From Pseudomonas lini (GTDB taxonomy: Bacteria > Pseudomonadota > Gammaproteobacteria > Pseudomonadales > Pseudomonadaceae): DNA of 64,000 nt. The position numbers and the translations under genes were made by a program. Location of the stretch: positions 744,001-808,000 of the forward strand of contig NZ_JYLB01000001.1 of NCBI RefSeq assembly GCF_001042905.1. The letters are read 5' to 3'. The notes beneath the pieces are model-generated. The model saw only the letters and a program-made list of their open reading frames with translations, had not been told where the DNA came from and made no database searches. Shown here in pieces: positions 19,922 through 28,603 of the stretch (its first letter is position 1; every line of letters starts with the position of its first letter).

Positions 19922-21979
19922 ATGCCCCGTCTGGCTAAACACCTCGCCTGGTTTGCCGTGGCTGTCTTGGGAGCGTTTGCGCTAAGTGTCGTGGCCCTGC
20001 GCCGCGGCGAAGCCATCAACGCCCTCTGGATCGTAGTCGCAGCAGTCGCTATCTATCTCGTCGCTTACCGCTATTACAGCCTGTTCATCGCCACCAAGGT
20101 GATGCAACTCGATCCCAATCGAGCCACTCCCGCCGTACTCAACAATGATGGTCTGGACTATGTGCCGACCAACAAACACGTACTCTTCGGTCACCACTTC
20201 GCGGCCATCGCTGGCGCGGGGCCGCTGGTCGGCCCGGTATTGGCGGCGCAAATGGGCTATCTGCCCGGTACGCTGTGGCTGATTGCCGGCGTAGTGCTGG
20301 CCGGTGCGGTTCAGGACTTCATGGTCCTGTTCCTGTCCACCCGCCGCAACGGTCGTTCTTTGGGCGATATGGTCCGTGAAGAAATGGGCCGCATCCCCGG
20401 GACTATCGCGCTGTTTGGCTGCTTCCTGATCATGATCATCATCCTCGCGGTGCTGGCGCTGATCGTGGTCAAGGCCCTGGCCGAAAGCCCGTGGGGGATG
20501 TTCACGGTGATGGCGACCATTCCGATCGCGATGTTCATGGGCATTTACATGCGCTACATCCGCCCAGGCCGCATCGGTGAAATCTCGGTGATCGGCGTGG
20601 CATTGCTGCTGGGTTCGATCTGGCTGGGCGGACAGATTGCCGCTGACCCGGTGTGGGCCAAGGCCTTTACCTTCACCGGCATCCAGATTACCTGGATGCT
20701 GATCGGCTACGGGTTCGTGGCCGCTGTGTTGCCGGTGTGGCTGATTCTGGCGCCTCGCGATTACCTGTCGACCTTCCTGAAGATCGGCACCATCGTTGCG
20801 CTGGCGATCGGCATTCTGATCACCATGCCCGACCTGAAAATGCCGGCGCTGACCCAATTCATCGACGGCACCGGGCCGGTATGGAAGGGTGGGTTGTTCC
20901 CATTCCTTTTCATCACCATTGCCTGTGGCGCGGTGTCGGGTTTCCATTCGCTGATTGCTTCCGGCACCACGCCGAAGCTGCTCGCCAGTGAAGGCCATGC
21001 CCGTTACATTGGTTACGGCGGCATGCTGATGGAGTCCTTCGTGGCCATCATGGCAATGGTTGCCGCTTCGGTGATCGAACCGGGCGTGTACTTCGCCATG
21101 AACAGCCCCGCAGCCCTTGTCGGCTCGGATGCTGTTTCGGTGGCTCAGACCGTCAGCAGTTGGGGCTTTGCGATTACCCCGGAAGCGCTGCAAGCAGTGG
21201 CCAAGGACATCGGTGAAACCACCATCCTGGCCCGTGCCGGCGGTGCACCGACCCTGGCGGTCGGTATCGCGCAGATCCTGCATCAACTTCTGCCGGGTGA
21301 AAACACCATGGCATTCTGGTACCACTTCGCGATCCTGTTCGAAGCGCTGTTCATCCTGACCGCGGTCGACGCCGGTACCCGTGCCGGACGCTTCATGCTG
21401 CAGGACTTGCTCGGTTCCTTCGTGCCGGCGCTCAAACGCACCGAGTCCTGGACCGCCAACCTGATCGCGACCGCCGGTTGCGTGGCAATGTGGGGTTACC
21501 TGCTGTACCAAGGCGTGATCGACCCACTGGGAGGCATCAACACCTTGTGGCCGCTGTTCGGTATCTCCAACCAGATGCTGGCGGGTATCGCGCTGATGCT
21601 GGCGACCGTCGTGCTGATCAAAATGAAACGCCAACGCTACGTCTGGGTGACCATGCTGCCAGCGGTTTGGTTGCTGATCTGCACCACCACCGCAGGCTTC
21701 ATCAAACTGTTCGACGCCAACCCGGCAATCGGCTTCCTGGCACTGGCGAAGAAATACAGCGATGCCCTGGCCAACGGTCAGGTCCTCGCGCCGGCCAAGA
21801 GCATCGAGCAGATGCAGCATGTGATCTATAACGCTTACACCAACGCAACGCTGACCGCGCTGTTTTTGCTCGTGGTGTTCAGCATCCTGTTCTTTGCGCT
21901 CAAGGTTGGTATCGCCGCCTGGGGCACCAAAGAGCGTACGGATAAAGAAGCGCCATTCCAGGCTCTGCCGGATGCTTGA
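19922..21979 (+). CDS. cstA: CstA-family carbon starvation protein / pyruvate transporter
   Basis: 685-residue inner-membrane transporter with about 16 hydrophobic segments. The conserved CstA stretches are present: DYVPTNKHVLFGHHFAAIAGAGP near the N-terminus, GSFVPALKRTESW, and NTLWPLFGISNQMLAGIAL. Relatives import peptides (CstA) or pyruvate (BtsT). A short DUF466 gene follows 15 bases downstream, the usual partner. Regulation by the adjacent two-component system is likely. Confidence 0.95.
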   Translation: MPRLAKHLAWFAVAVLGAFALSVVALRRGEAINALWIVVAAVAIYLVAYRYYSLFIATKVMQLDPNRATPAVLNNDGLDYVPTNKHVLFGHHFAAIAGAGPLVGPVLAAQMGYLPGTLWLIAGVVLAGAVQDFMVLFLSTRRNGRSLGDMVREEMGRIPGTIALFGCFLIMIIILAVLALIVVKALAESPWGMFTVMATIPIAMFMGIYMRYIRPGRIGEISVIGVALLLGSIWLGGQIAADPVWAKAFTFTGIQITWMLIGYGFVAAVLPVWLILAPRDYLSTFLKIGTIVALAIGILITMPDLKMPALTQFIDGTGPVWKGGLFPFLFITIACGAVSGFHSLIASGTTPKLLASEGHARYIGYGGMLMESFVAIMAMVAASVIEPGVYFAMNSPAALVGSDAVSVAQTVSSWGFAITPEALQAVAKDIGETTILARAGGAPTLAVGIAQILHQLLPGENTMAFWYHFAILFEALFILTAVDAGTRAGRFMLQDLLGSFVPALKRTESWTANLIATAGCVAMWGYLLYQGVIDPLGGINTLWPLFGISNQMLAGIALMLATVVLIKMKRQRYVWVTMLPAVWLLICTTTAGFIKLFDANPAIGFLALAKKYSDALANGQVLAPAKSIEQMQHVIYNAYTNATLTALFLLVVFSILFFALKVGIAAWGTKERTDKEAPFQALPDA

Positions 21980-21994
21980 TGGAGGAGGGTGCCC

Positions 21995-22195
21995 ATGTTC
22001 AATGACCTGAGTCGCCTTGGTAAATACCTGGGTCAGGCTGCCCGCTTGATGGTTGGAATGCCTGACTACGACACTTACGTTGAGCATATGCAAACCAAAC
22101 ACCCGGATAAGCCGGTGATGAGCTACGAGGTGTTCTTTCGCGAACGTCAGGAGGCTCGTTACGGAGGCGGGAATGGACAGACTCGCTGTTGTTGA
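21995..22195 (+). CDS. DUF466 (YbdD/YjiX) small partner of CstA
   Basis: 66-residue protein with the family motifs [20 protein letters not shown] and [19 protein letters not shown]. Members are nearly always encoded after cstA-type genes, and in E. coli are needed for or modulate transporter activity. The ATG at 21995 has a GGAGGAGG ribosome-binding site 5-13 bases upstream; a GTG two codons earlier overlaps that site and is unlikely. Confidence 0.93.
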   Translation: MFNDLSRLGKYLGQAARLMVGMPDYDTYVEHMQTKHPDKPVMSYEVFFRERQEARYGGGNGQTRCC

Positions 22196-22247
22196 TTGAT
22201 CGCAAAGCTCAATTCTGAAGTTGCTTCATACTCTAATCGAGTGCCTG

Positions 22248-22277
22248 AAAAACCCGGCTGATAAGGCCGGGTTTTTT
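22248..22277 (+). terminator. Rho-independent terminator of the cstA operon
   Basis: Stem AACCCGGC / GCCGGGTT with a 7-base loop, preceded by an A-run and followed by TTTTTT. It lies 53 bases after the DUF466 stop codon, as expected for the end of the cstA operon. Confidence 0.9.
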
Positions 22278-22280
22278 ATT

Positions 22281-22789
22281 GCCGTCGTCTGTGCAATTGT
22301 CTGAGGCCAGTTTGGATCGCGGAGCGAGAGGCGTAGGATCAAGCCGGCCTGTGGCGCGCGCGGACCTTGAATCGGACCTCGAATGTGCCGTCGCCTGCCT
22401 TGAACCGAGTCTGAAAAACCCGTTGACACTCACAAATTGTTACACGTAGGATCCGGGGTCTTCAGGGAGCAACAACTGGGTCATGGAATGACTGGTCAGC
22501 CGTAATAGCATGCGTGCTACAGGCACGTCCTTCGACAAGTCTTCCTGCATTTCCCGCGGGAAAGCATCCCTGTTATCTGGTTGTGATTTGCCTCTGACCA
22601 GAGGGCCGGTTTTCATTCGATTAGTGAAAGACAGCGCTATCTCGACAGAGGGGTTTCCAACGAGCTGCTGAACATTTGTCGTATGCAAGCCTGCCTCTGT
22701 GTTGCCCGCTTGACGTTTACCGCCGCAACCACTCTGTTCGCCTTGCACGTTCAAGGCGGCAAGCCCCAAATATTCAAAAGGAACTGAAT
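22281..22789. other. Long non-coding leader upstream of the EctC-like gene
   Basis: About 510 bases in which I find no convincing gene. The only sizeable frame (minus, 22440-22769) has no recognisable family or ribosome-binding site. The stretch contains a sigma-70-like promoter (22423-22452), a 12-base perfect palindrome TTCCCGCGGGAA (22551-22562) and a CCTCTG-ac-CAGAGG repeat (22591-22604), which could be operators or leader structures. Confidence 0.55.
22423..22452 (+). promoter_or_regulatory. Sigma-70-like promoter, TTGACA-N18-TAGGAT
   Basis: A perfect -35 TTGACA (22423-22428) is followed after 18 bases by TAGGAT (22447-22452). Transcription from here would give a leader of about 330 bases before the EctC-like gene. 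It is the best promoter match upstream of the accessory cluster. Confidence 0.45.
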
Positions 22790-23176
22790 ATGTTTGTTCG
22801 TAGTATCCGCGATGTTGAAAAAACCGATTTTTTCGTCGAGTGGGGCTCAGGCACCAGCCACCGTCTGCTGACAGAGCAGGACGGAGTCGGCTTCACCCTT
22901 TGCCACACTGTGGTTCGAGCCGGTACGGAATCGCTACTTCATTACCGCAATCATCTCGAGGCTTGCTATTGCATCGGTGGTGAGGGCGAAATCGAAGACA
23001 TGGAGGGCACCATCCATGCAATCCGTCCGGGAGATATGTACGTTCTGGACAAACATGATCGTCACTATCTGCGTGGTGGCAAGTTCACGGACCTTATTCT
23101 GGTCAGCGTTTTCAATCCTCCCCTCGCAGGAACCGAGCGCCACTCAATAAACAATCAGAGTGCCTCTTCGTACTGA
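22790..23176 (+). CDS. Orphan ectoine synthase-like cupin (EctC family)
   Basis: 128-residue cupin closely resembling EctC, which closes N-gamma-acetyl-diaminobutyrate into ectoine. The metal ligands known in EctC are all present: Glu57 in HLEACYC, Tyr84 in [10 protein letters not shown] and His92 in HDRHYL. The FNPPLAG segment of EctC is also kept. ATG at 22790 has an AAAAGGAA ribosome-binding site. No ectA, ectB or ectD lies nearby; instead an exporter and biosynthetic enzymes follow, so the substrate may be imported ADABA or a different gamma-amido amino acid. Confidence 0.88.
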   Translation: MFVRSIRDVEKTDFFVEWGSGTSHRLLTEQDGVGFTLCHTVVRAGTESLLHYRNHLEACYCIGGEGEIEDMEGTIHAIRPGDMYVLDKHDRHYLRGGKFTDLILVSVFNPPLAGTERHSINNQSASSY

Positions 23177-23284
23177 GTTCCGAAATGGACTATCTGTTCG
23201 ACGGGACAGTCGTTTCCAACCAACGAGTAACGAGACGATAGGGGCTTTTTCAGACCTGTTGAGTGACTGTGCGGAGTTGATGAT

Positions 23285-24583
23285 ATGAAATTGTTCAGGC
23301 CGTTGCTTCAGCGGCCCGTAGCCTTACTGTGGGGAGGGTTGGCGCTTTCTTCAATCGGTGACGAACTCTTCGCGATTGCCATCGCCTGGATGGCGGTGCA
23401 GATCGCTGGAACCGATGCAAGCTGGCTCAGTGCTTTACGCGGTGCTGCCGCGTTGGCAGGTGCTTTGCTGGGGGGGATATGGGCAGAGCACTGGGACCAC
23501 CGTCGCACGATGATCGGTGCCGACCTGGCGCGGGCCGGGCTTGCCTTGATTCCGGTGCTTGCTTGGGGGTTCGGCATCATGAGTCTGTGGATGCTGGCGG
23601 TTCCGCTCATGCTCATGATGATCGTCAACTCGCTGTTCGAGCCGGCGCTACGCGCCAGTCTTCCGCGGATTGCCGCGGCGCCGGACCAGCTGCAATCGGT
23701 CAACGCGCTGTTCGATGCCATCATCCGGGTCGCCCGGGTGATCGGGCCAATGCTGGCAGCGGCGATTACGCTGCTGATTCCGATCGAGCATCTGTTTACC
23801 CTGAACAGCATCACCTTCCTGATCTCCGCGTGGGCGGTCATGAAGTTGAGCAAAGCGCTGCCGCGCCAACCCGCAAAGGCAACAAGCCGGCGTGCCGGAT
23901 TTACCGCCGGTTGGAGAAGTCTTGCGGGACGCAGCCAGATGCAGGCGGTGTATGTGTGTGCGGGACTGGGCAATGTTGCCTGGAGCGTGGGTATATCGAT
24001 CGGCATGGCGCTGGCAGTCGTCAAATACGATATCCAGGGATTCGGCGTACAGGGTTTTGCTGCCTACGGCCTGATCATGGGGGCTTACGGGGCAGGGAAC
24101 CTGATCTCCATTTTTGTTGTGGGCAATCTGCAGATCCGCCGCTTGTATCACGGGTTTACCTTCGGTTCCGTGGTCAACGGCCTGGGCATCGCGATCATCG
24201 GTGCGGCCGTGCTGTACCTGCCACCGGAACACGTCCTGACGGGGATGATGGTCGGCGCAAGTCTTGCGGCACTCGGCGGGCCACTGATCGACATCTCATT
24301 CATTCTGCTGATTCAAACCCGGTTCAGGCAAAGCGAAATCGCCGGGCTGGCACGGCTGCGTTTTGCGGCGCTGGGCGCCTCGATTCTGATTGCCGGTGCC
24401 TGCGGTGCTGCGCTGTATGCCCGCTTTGAAACCGGCCTGGTTATTGTCGGCGCCGGGATTTTCGAAGTGATCGTGGGGGCAATTGTGCTGCTCGCCCCCA
24501 AGGATAACGAAGTCTTACAGGCGAACAGGGAAGACGGCTCTTCGTCGTCATCCTTGGCGGATGGTAGCGAGGTGGCCCGATGA
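23285..24583 (+). CDS. MFS exporter (EntS/MFS_3 type)
   Basis: 432-residue protein with twelve hydrophobic segments. The N-terminal region (GLALSSIGDELFAIAIAWMA) and the helix 2-3 loop GIWAEHWDHRRTMIGADLAR match the MFS_3 group, which includes the enterobactin exporter EntS. The polar C-terminal tail is rich in Ser. It starts 108 bases after the EctC-like gene, and its stop overlaps the adenylation gene start (ATGA). Export of the pathway product, or self-resistance, is the inferred role. Confidence 0.87.
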   Translation: MKLFRPLLQRPVALLWGGLALSSIGDELFAIAIAWMAVQIAGTDASWLSALRGAAALAGALLGGIWAEHWDHRRTMIGADLARAGLALIPVLAWGFGIMSLWMLAVPLMLMMIVNSLFEPALRASLPRIAAAPDQLQSVNALFDAIIRVARVIGPMLAAAITLLIPIEHLFTLNSITFLISAWAVMKLSKALPRQPAKATSRRAGFTAGWRSLAGRSQMQAVYVCAGLGNVAWSVGISIGMALAVVKYDIQGFGVQGFAAYGLIMGAYGAGNLISIFVVGNLQIRRLYHGFTFGSVVNGLGIAIIGAAVLYLPPEHVLTGMMVGASLAALGGPLIDISFILLIQTRFRQSEIAGLARLRFAALGASILIAGACGAALYARFETGLVIVGAGIFEVIVGAIVLLAPKDNEVLQANREDGSSSSSLADGSEVAR

Positions 24584-26109
24584 AACAGTTCCATGACTAT
24601 GTAAAAGACCACGCCGAGCGAACGCCGGACAAGATTGCGCTGACCATCAGTGGCCGAAAGATCACCTACGGAGCATTGGACGAACTCGCCTGCGTGGTAG
24701 CCCGGCAGTTAGTGGGCACGGGGATGGCAGCGAGTGATCGGGTCGCACTTCATGCACCCACTTCCATCGAAACCATCGCCTGCGCGCTGGGCGTCATGAA
24801 AGCCGGATTCGTCCTGGCGCTGATGCATTACGGTATCGCCGCCGAAAAACTGATCCATCAACTTAACGATATCAAGGCAAAGACCTTGATCGTACCGGCA
24901 AGTGCTAGCCTCGTTGAGTTGACCGGGAAGGTCCATTTACAGTTCGTCTTGCACATGGGCGATTGGCACACCAGCCGATTTGCCGGGTTGAATGAAGCGT
25001 TCCCGGAGTGTGATGGGGGGCTTGAGGGCAGTGAAGTCCGCGTCATCTTTCACACCAGTGGTTCGACGAAAGACTCGAAAGGCGTGGCGGTCAGCAACAG
25101 CAATATGATGGCGGCCTACACGGCGGTTTCCAGTTATCTGGGGGACTTCGCGGATGCGGTCATTCTGAACTTCTCACCTCTGCATTTTGATTACGGCTTT
25201 TACAACATAATGATGCCGTTGCTCGGCGGTGGTCATTCGGTTTCCGAAAATGCACTGCCTGAGCAGCCGGAGCATTTGCTCGATTTGATTCAACGCCGAG
25301 GCATAACCGGGATGCATATTCTGCCACCCGCCATTCACTACCTCTTGCAGGCCGACCCCGACACGTTTCAACCGCAAAAAATCAAATCCCTGAAGTACAT
25401 TGCCAGCAGCGGGCAGGCGTTGCCACCCAAGCATATACAGCTATTGCGAGCGCTCCTTCCAGGCGTTGCCGTTTACTCCATGTATGGCCTGACGGAGTGC
25501 AAGCGAGTTGCGTATTTACCTCCAGAGCAACTTGATCAACGCCCCGGTTCGGTGGGTAAGGCGATTCCTGGGGTCAAGGTGTTCCTGGTTGACGATGCCG
25601 GGCAACTGATTACCCGGCCTGATTGTGTGGGAGAGCTTGTAGTCGCGGGTGATCTGGTGATGCTCGGTTACTGGAACAAGCCAGAACTGACCCGCCAGGT
25701 CGTTAAAAACAATCTGTTCGGTGAAACGCGGGTTTACTTCACCGGTGACCTGTTCAAACGGGACAGTGAACAGTATCTCTACTTCGTGGGTAGAAAAGAC
25801 AACGTATTTACGCGGCGGACTTTTCAGGTAAACCCCCGGGAAATCGAGCACGTTATCGTCGCCCATGAGGCTGTGAGCGAAGCGGTTGTCATTGCCTTTC
25901 CCGATGAAGTGGCCGGTCAGGTTCCAAAGGCCTGCGTGGTATTGAAAGAAGGCCATGAGTTGTCCGCTGATGCGCTCATCCAGTACTGCGCCACGCAGTT
26001 GGATTGGTACATGGTGCCCGCCATTGTCAGTTTTCATGCGGCGTTGCCCCGTAACCTCAACGGCAAAACCACGGCGCATCTCCTGGCCGCCGGCGCTATA
26101 GCCATTTAA
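24580..26109 (+). CDS. Stand-alone AMP-forming adenylation enzyme (ANL superfamily)
   Basis: 509-residue acyl/aminoacyl-adenylate-forming enzyme. The ATP loop HTSGSTKDSKG is near 155, the A5 motif SMYGLTECKRVAYLPP near 302, the A7 motif YFTGDLFKRD near 386 and the A8 hinge FVGRKDNVFTRRTFQVNPREIE near 401. The catalytic Lys is in LNGKT close to the end. No carrier or condensation domain is attached, and none is encoded alongside. It activates an unknown carboxylic acid, either as a CoA ligase or to form an amide directly. Confidence 0.88.
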   Translation: MKQFHDYVKDHAERTPDKIALTISGRKITYGALDELACVVARQLVGTGMAASDRVALHAPTSIETIACALGVMKAGFVLALMHYGIAAEKLIHQLNDIKAKTLIVPASASLVELTGKVHLQFVLHMGDWHTSRFAGLNEAFPECDGGLEGSEVRVIFHTSGSTKDSKGVAVSNSNMMAAYTAVSSYLGDFADAVILNFSPLHFDYGFYNIMMPLLGGGHSVSENALPEQPEHLLDLIQRRGITGMHILPPAIHYLLQADPDTFQPQKIKSLKYIASSGQALPPKHIQLLRALLPGVAVYSMYGLTECKRVAYLPPEQLDQRPGSVGKAIPGVKVFLVDDAGQLITRPDCVGELVVAGDLVMLGYWNKPELTRQVVKNNLFGETRVYFTGDLFKRDSEQYLYFVGRKDNVFTRRTFQVNPREIEHVIVAHEAVSEAVVIAFPDEVAGQVPKACVVLKEGHELSADALIQYCATQLDWYMVPAIVSFHAALPRNLNGKTTAHLLAAGAIAI

Positions 26110-26141
26110 TAAATACTCAATGCGTAAATGGAATTACGGAA

Positions 26142-27122
26142 ATGACCACTGATTCAAACCCTGCGTTTGTCGATTCTGCCATGAACAAACTGGCCGATTA
26201 TTTTGACGATCTGGCCAACGGGAGAGTGCAGGTGCCCAAGCAGCCTGTGACAACGAGAATACGCGAGCGTATCCAGGACGATGATGTAAGGGCCTACCAT
26301 GATTTGCTGGTGACGCAGGCGGGTCCGCTTTTTTCGCACTTCCTGGCCAGTGTGCCGGGGATTGTGGAGGAGCTTTCGCGCATCGGTGTGGCGCTCGACC
26401 GATATACCCGTGAGCGACGAAAAAAAGACGAGCGGAACTTTTCCCTGTGGGAAATCGATGCGTTTGACGGGAGCAGTGCAAGAGCCTTGGCGAAGTATTC
26501 CAATGGGGCCATCAGAACCCTGACCAATTCTCCGAACAAAGCCAACCAGCAACATTTCGACGCCCACGCCGACAAGGAAATCTCTGCGTTTTATTCGGGG
26601 TCATTTCTTCAGATCACAGAGGATATCGTGGCGGATTCCTTAGGCGTCGACAGCCCGTTTTTCGGGGTCGACTACCTCTATGAGATGGCGGCCTTTCAGT
26701 TCTATGGCAGAAACAGGGATGAGCACCTGAGGTTCGTTTCCCGCTTTTTGCGAGAGGATGGCCTCGCTTTCTTCCTGGAAAAATGCAATCAGAGCGACAT
26801 CCAAGAGTATGAGCGACGCGAGCGGGTAAAGGACGAAAAGCACAAGTCTCATTATTTTTCCGAGGCGCAGATAGCCTGGAAAAGGGAGGCCATGTTAGTG
26901 CAGATGGAAAACGGTCAGATCCTTTTCTCTGATTTCGTCGAAGCCGCGTCCCGCTATTTTTCTCATATTTATGTCATCTGGAACGGCACCAATTTCTATG
27001 AGTTTGTGGCGTCCAATGACGAAAACAGCATCAGCAGGTTCATCGAACTGCTAGGCGAGCCCTTTATCCCCGAAGGTTTCTGCTTCGAGTCTCCGGTTGT
27101 CAGGAAACTTTCCCGTCCCTAA
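26142..27122 (+). CDS. Methyltransferase-like protein of a biosynthetic cluster
   Basis: 326-residue soluble protein. The central segment WEIDAFDGSSARALAKYSNG (about 103-122) looks like a degenerate SAM-binding motif I followed by RTLTNSPNKANQ. The C-terminal half has the layout of a class I methyltransferase with FVSRFLREDGLAFFLEKCN and a basic, Tyr-rich stretch containing YERRERVKDEKHKSHYFS. The classic GxGxG is absent. I therefore call it methyltransferase-like with moderate confidence. Its stop overlaps the next gene's ATG (TAATG). Confidence 0.55.
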   Translation: MTTDSNPAFVDSAMNKLADYFDDLANGRVQVPKQPVTTRIRERIQDDDVRAYHDLLVTQAGPLFSHFLASVPGIVEELSRIGVALDRYTRERRKKDERNFSLWEIDAFDGSSARALAKYSNGAIRTLTNSPNKANQQHFDAHADKEISAFYSGSFLQITEDIVADSLGVDSPFFGVDYLYEMAAFQFYGRNRDEHLRFVSRFLREDGLAFFLEKCNQSDIQEYERRERVKDEKHKSHYFSEAQIAWKREAMLVQMENGQILFSDFVEAASRYFSHIYVIWNGTNFYEFVASNDENSISRFIELLGEPFIPEGFCFESPVVRKLSRP

Positions 27123-28339
27123 TGCTGATTGTCGAGGTAACGAAGTTCATGGACTGGATGGCTAACCTGTCATTGGAACATCATGAAACCTGTGATCGCG
27201 CGCGAAAACTGCTTGGCCGGTGGCGGGCCCGTGCCGCTGAAACCGAACAGGCTCGCTGTATTTCGCCGCAGACGGTGGAGGAATTGCATGCAGAAGGACT
27301 TATGCAGTTATTTGTGCCTGGACGCTATGGTGGGCTGCAACGCGACTGGCCAACCCTGGTTGAAGCATCCCGAATTGCCGCACGAGCTTGTCCGTCGACC
27401 GGTTGGATGATCGGCCTGGTGGGCAGCCATGCGGCGATTGTCGGGCGGCTTCCTCCCGCCTGTCAGGAGCAGGTCTTTGCCGATGGACCCGGGCAGATCA
27501 TAGCGACTGCTTCCGTGTCCAAAGAGGTCTCGATCCTGAAGCAAGATGGTGGTTTTCGTATCGACGGAACATGGCGTTTCAGTTCAGGAATTGATCATGC
27601 CAACTGGGTGATCGTGTCCGGCAAGGATCCTCGTGACGGCCAGACGCTGTTGTTCACGCTCCGGGCGGATCAGGTTCAGGTCGAGGATGTCTGGGATGTC
27701 GCTGGAATGTGCGGTACCGGATCAAAAGACCTTCGGCTGGATGATGTCTTTGTGTCAGATGTTTGGGTCGTCTCGCAATCCGAGTGTTTCGGCCCGGCAC
27801 CGACAGGCGCCAGGCACAATCCGGACGGCTACCTGTTTGATGTGGAGTTCATTCCGTATCTGGGCAGTCTGCATATAGGCCCGGTGCTTGGCTGTGCGGA
27901 GGGGGCCTATGATGATTGCATTGCAACACTGCGAAATCGCGGGGACTCTAAGGCGGACGCCGTTTCAAGGGCTCGGCCAATACTGCTGGAACGACTTGCG
28001 GAAAGTGCTGCGCAGTTGAGCTGTGCCAGGCACCTTTACCACGCCATTGCCTTGTTGTTGCATGACGCCGGTGTCGCTGGCAGGTCACTGTCGGTGCAAG
28101 AACTGCTCACCCTCAAGCGAGATCGCGCGTATCTGGTTCGGTCATGTGTGCAGGCCGTTCAGCGGCTGGTGCAGCAAATGGGGACTGCGGTGATTTTCGA
28201 GGCGAGCCCGGTGCAGCGACACTGGCGTGACCTTCAGGTGATGGCGTCCCATCTGGATGTGAATTGGGATACCGCAATGCTCGCCTATGGAGATTTTGCG
28301 ATGGATCATCACCCCTGTGATCCGGCTATGAAGGGTTAG
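27122..28339 (+). CDS. Acyl-CoA dehydrogenase-fold flavin monooxygenase (HpaB/HsaA-type)
   Basis: 405-residue flavoenzyme. The N-terminal helical domain contains ISPQTVEELHAEGLMQLFVPGRYGG, followed by RIAARACPSTGWMIGLVGSH and the beta-domain segment DGTWRFSSGIDHANWVIVSG, a pattern shared by two-component group D monooxygenases (HsaA, DszC, N- and C-hydroxylases). The fold lacks the acyl-CoA dehydrogenase Glu context. No reductase gene is adjacent, so flavin would come from a general reductase. It probably hydroxylates the pathway intermediate; the substrate is unknown. Confidence 0.8.
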   Translation: MLIVEVTKFMDWMANLSLEHHETCDRARKLLGRWRARAAETEQARCISPQTVEELHAEGLMQLFVPGRYGGLQRDWPTLVEASRIAARACPSTGWMIGLVGSHAAIVGRLPPACQEQVFADGPGQIIATASVSKEVSILKQDGGFRIDGTWRFSSGIDHANWVIVSGKDPRDGQTLLFTLRADQVQVEDVWDVAGMCGTGSKDLRLDDVFVSDVWVVSQSECFGPAPTGARHNPDGYLFDVEFIPYLGSLHIGPVLGCAEGAYDDCIATLRNRGDSKADAVSRARPILLERLAESAAQLSCARHLYHAIALLLHDAGVAGRSLSVQELLTLKRDRAYLVRSCVQAVQRLVQQMGTAVIFEASPVQRHWRDLQVMASHLDVNWDTAMLAYGDFAMDHHPCDPAMKG

Positions 28340-28522
28340 GCTGCGGGGGATTGTCATCGGCTGAGCACCTCAAGCGTCGACCCTGCCATAGAAATAGTAA
28401 CGCAAGCAGGTCAGTGCTTTTTAGCCAGTCGGATGAGGGCAGAAGAGCCGGGAGGGAAGGGTGGTAGAGCGAAGGTCCAAGTAGAAACTGTATGCGGCTA
28501 TTGAGACAATTAATCAGCTCTA

Positions 28523-28550
28523 CTAAATGGTTATTTAGCATAGTTATAAT
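28523..28550 (+). promoter_or_regulatory. Promoter region with inverted repeat before the DUF985 gene
   Basis: A consensus -10 TATAAT (28545-28550) is preceded by the inverted repeat CTAAAT-ggtt-ATTTAG (28523-28538), lying where the -35 region would be. This fits a repressible or activator-dependent promoter for the DUF985 gene, 54 bases downstream. The surrounding 100 bases are strikingly AT-rich for this genome. Confidence 0.45.
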
Positions 28551-28603
28551 CTATTAGATGTATGGCTGTTATAGTTTTGGTATTTTATGGGAGGGCAATC
28601 TAC

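Noticed and set aside
19982..22102. 706-codon minus-strand frame opposite cstA
   Set aside because: Fully antisense to CstA, with Gln/His/Arg-rich shadow composition. High GC at third positions removes stops.
22440..22769. Minus-strand 109-codon frame upstream of the EctC-like gene
   Set aside because: No ribosome-binding site, no family resemblance, and it covers the likely leader of the cluster.
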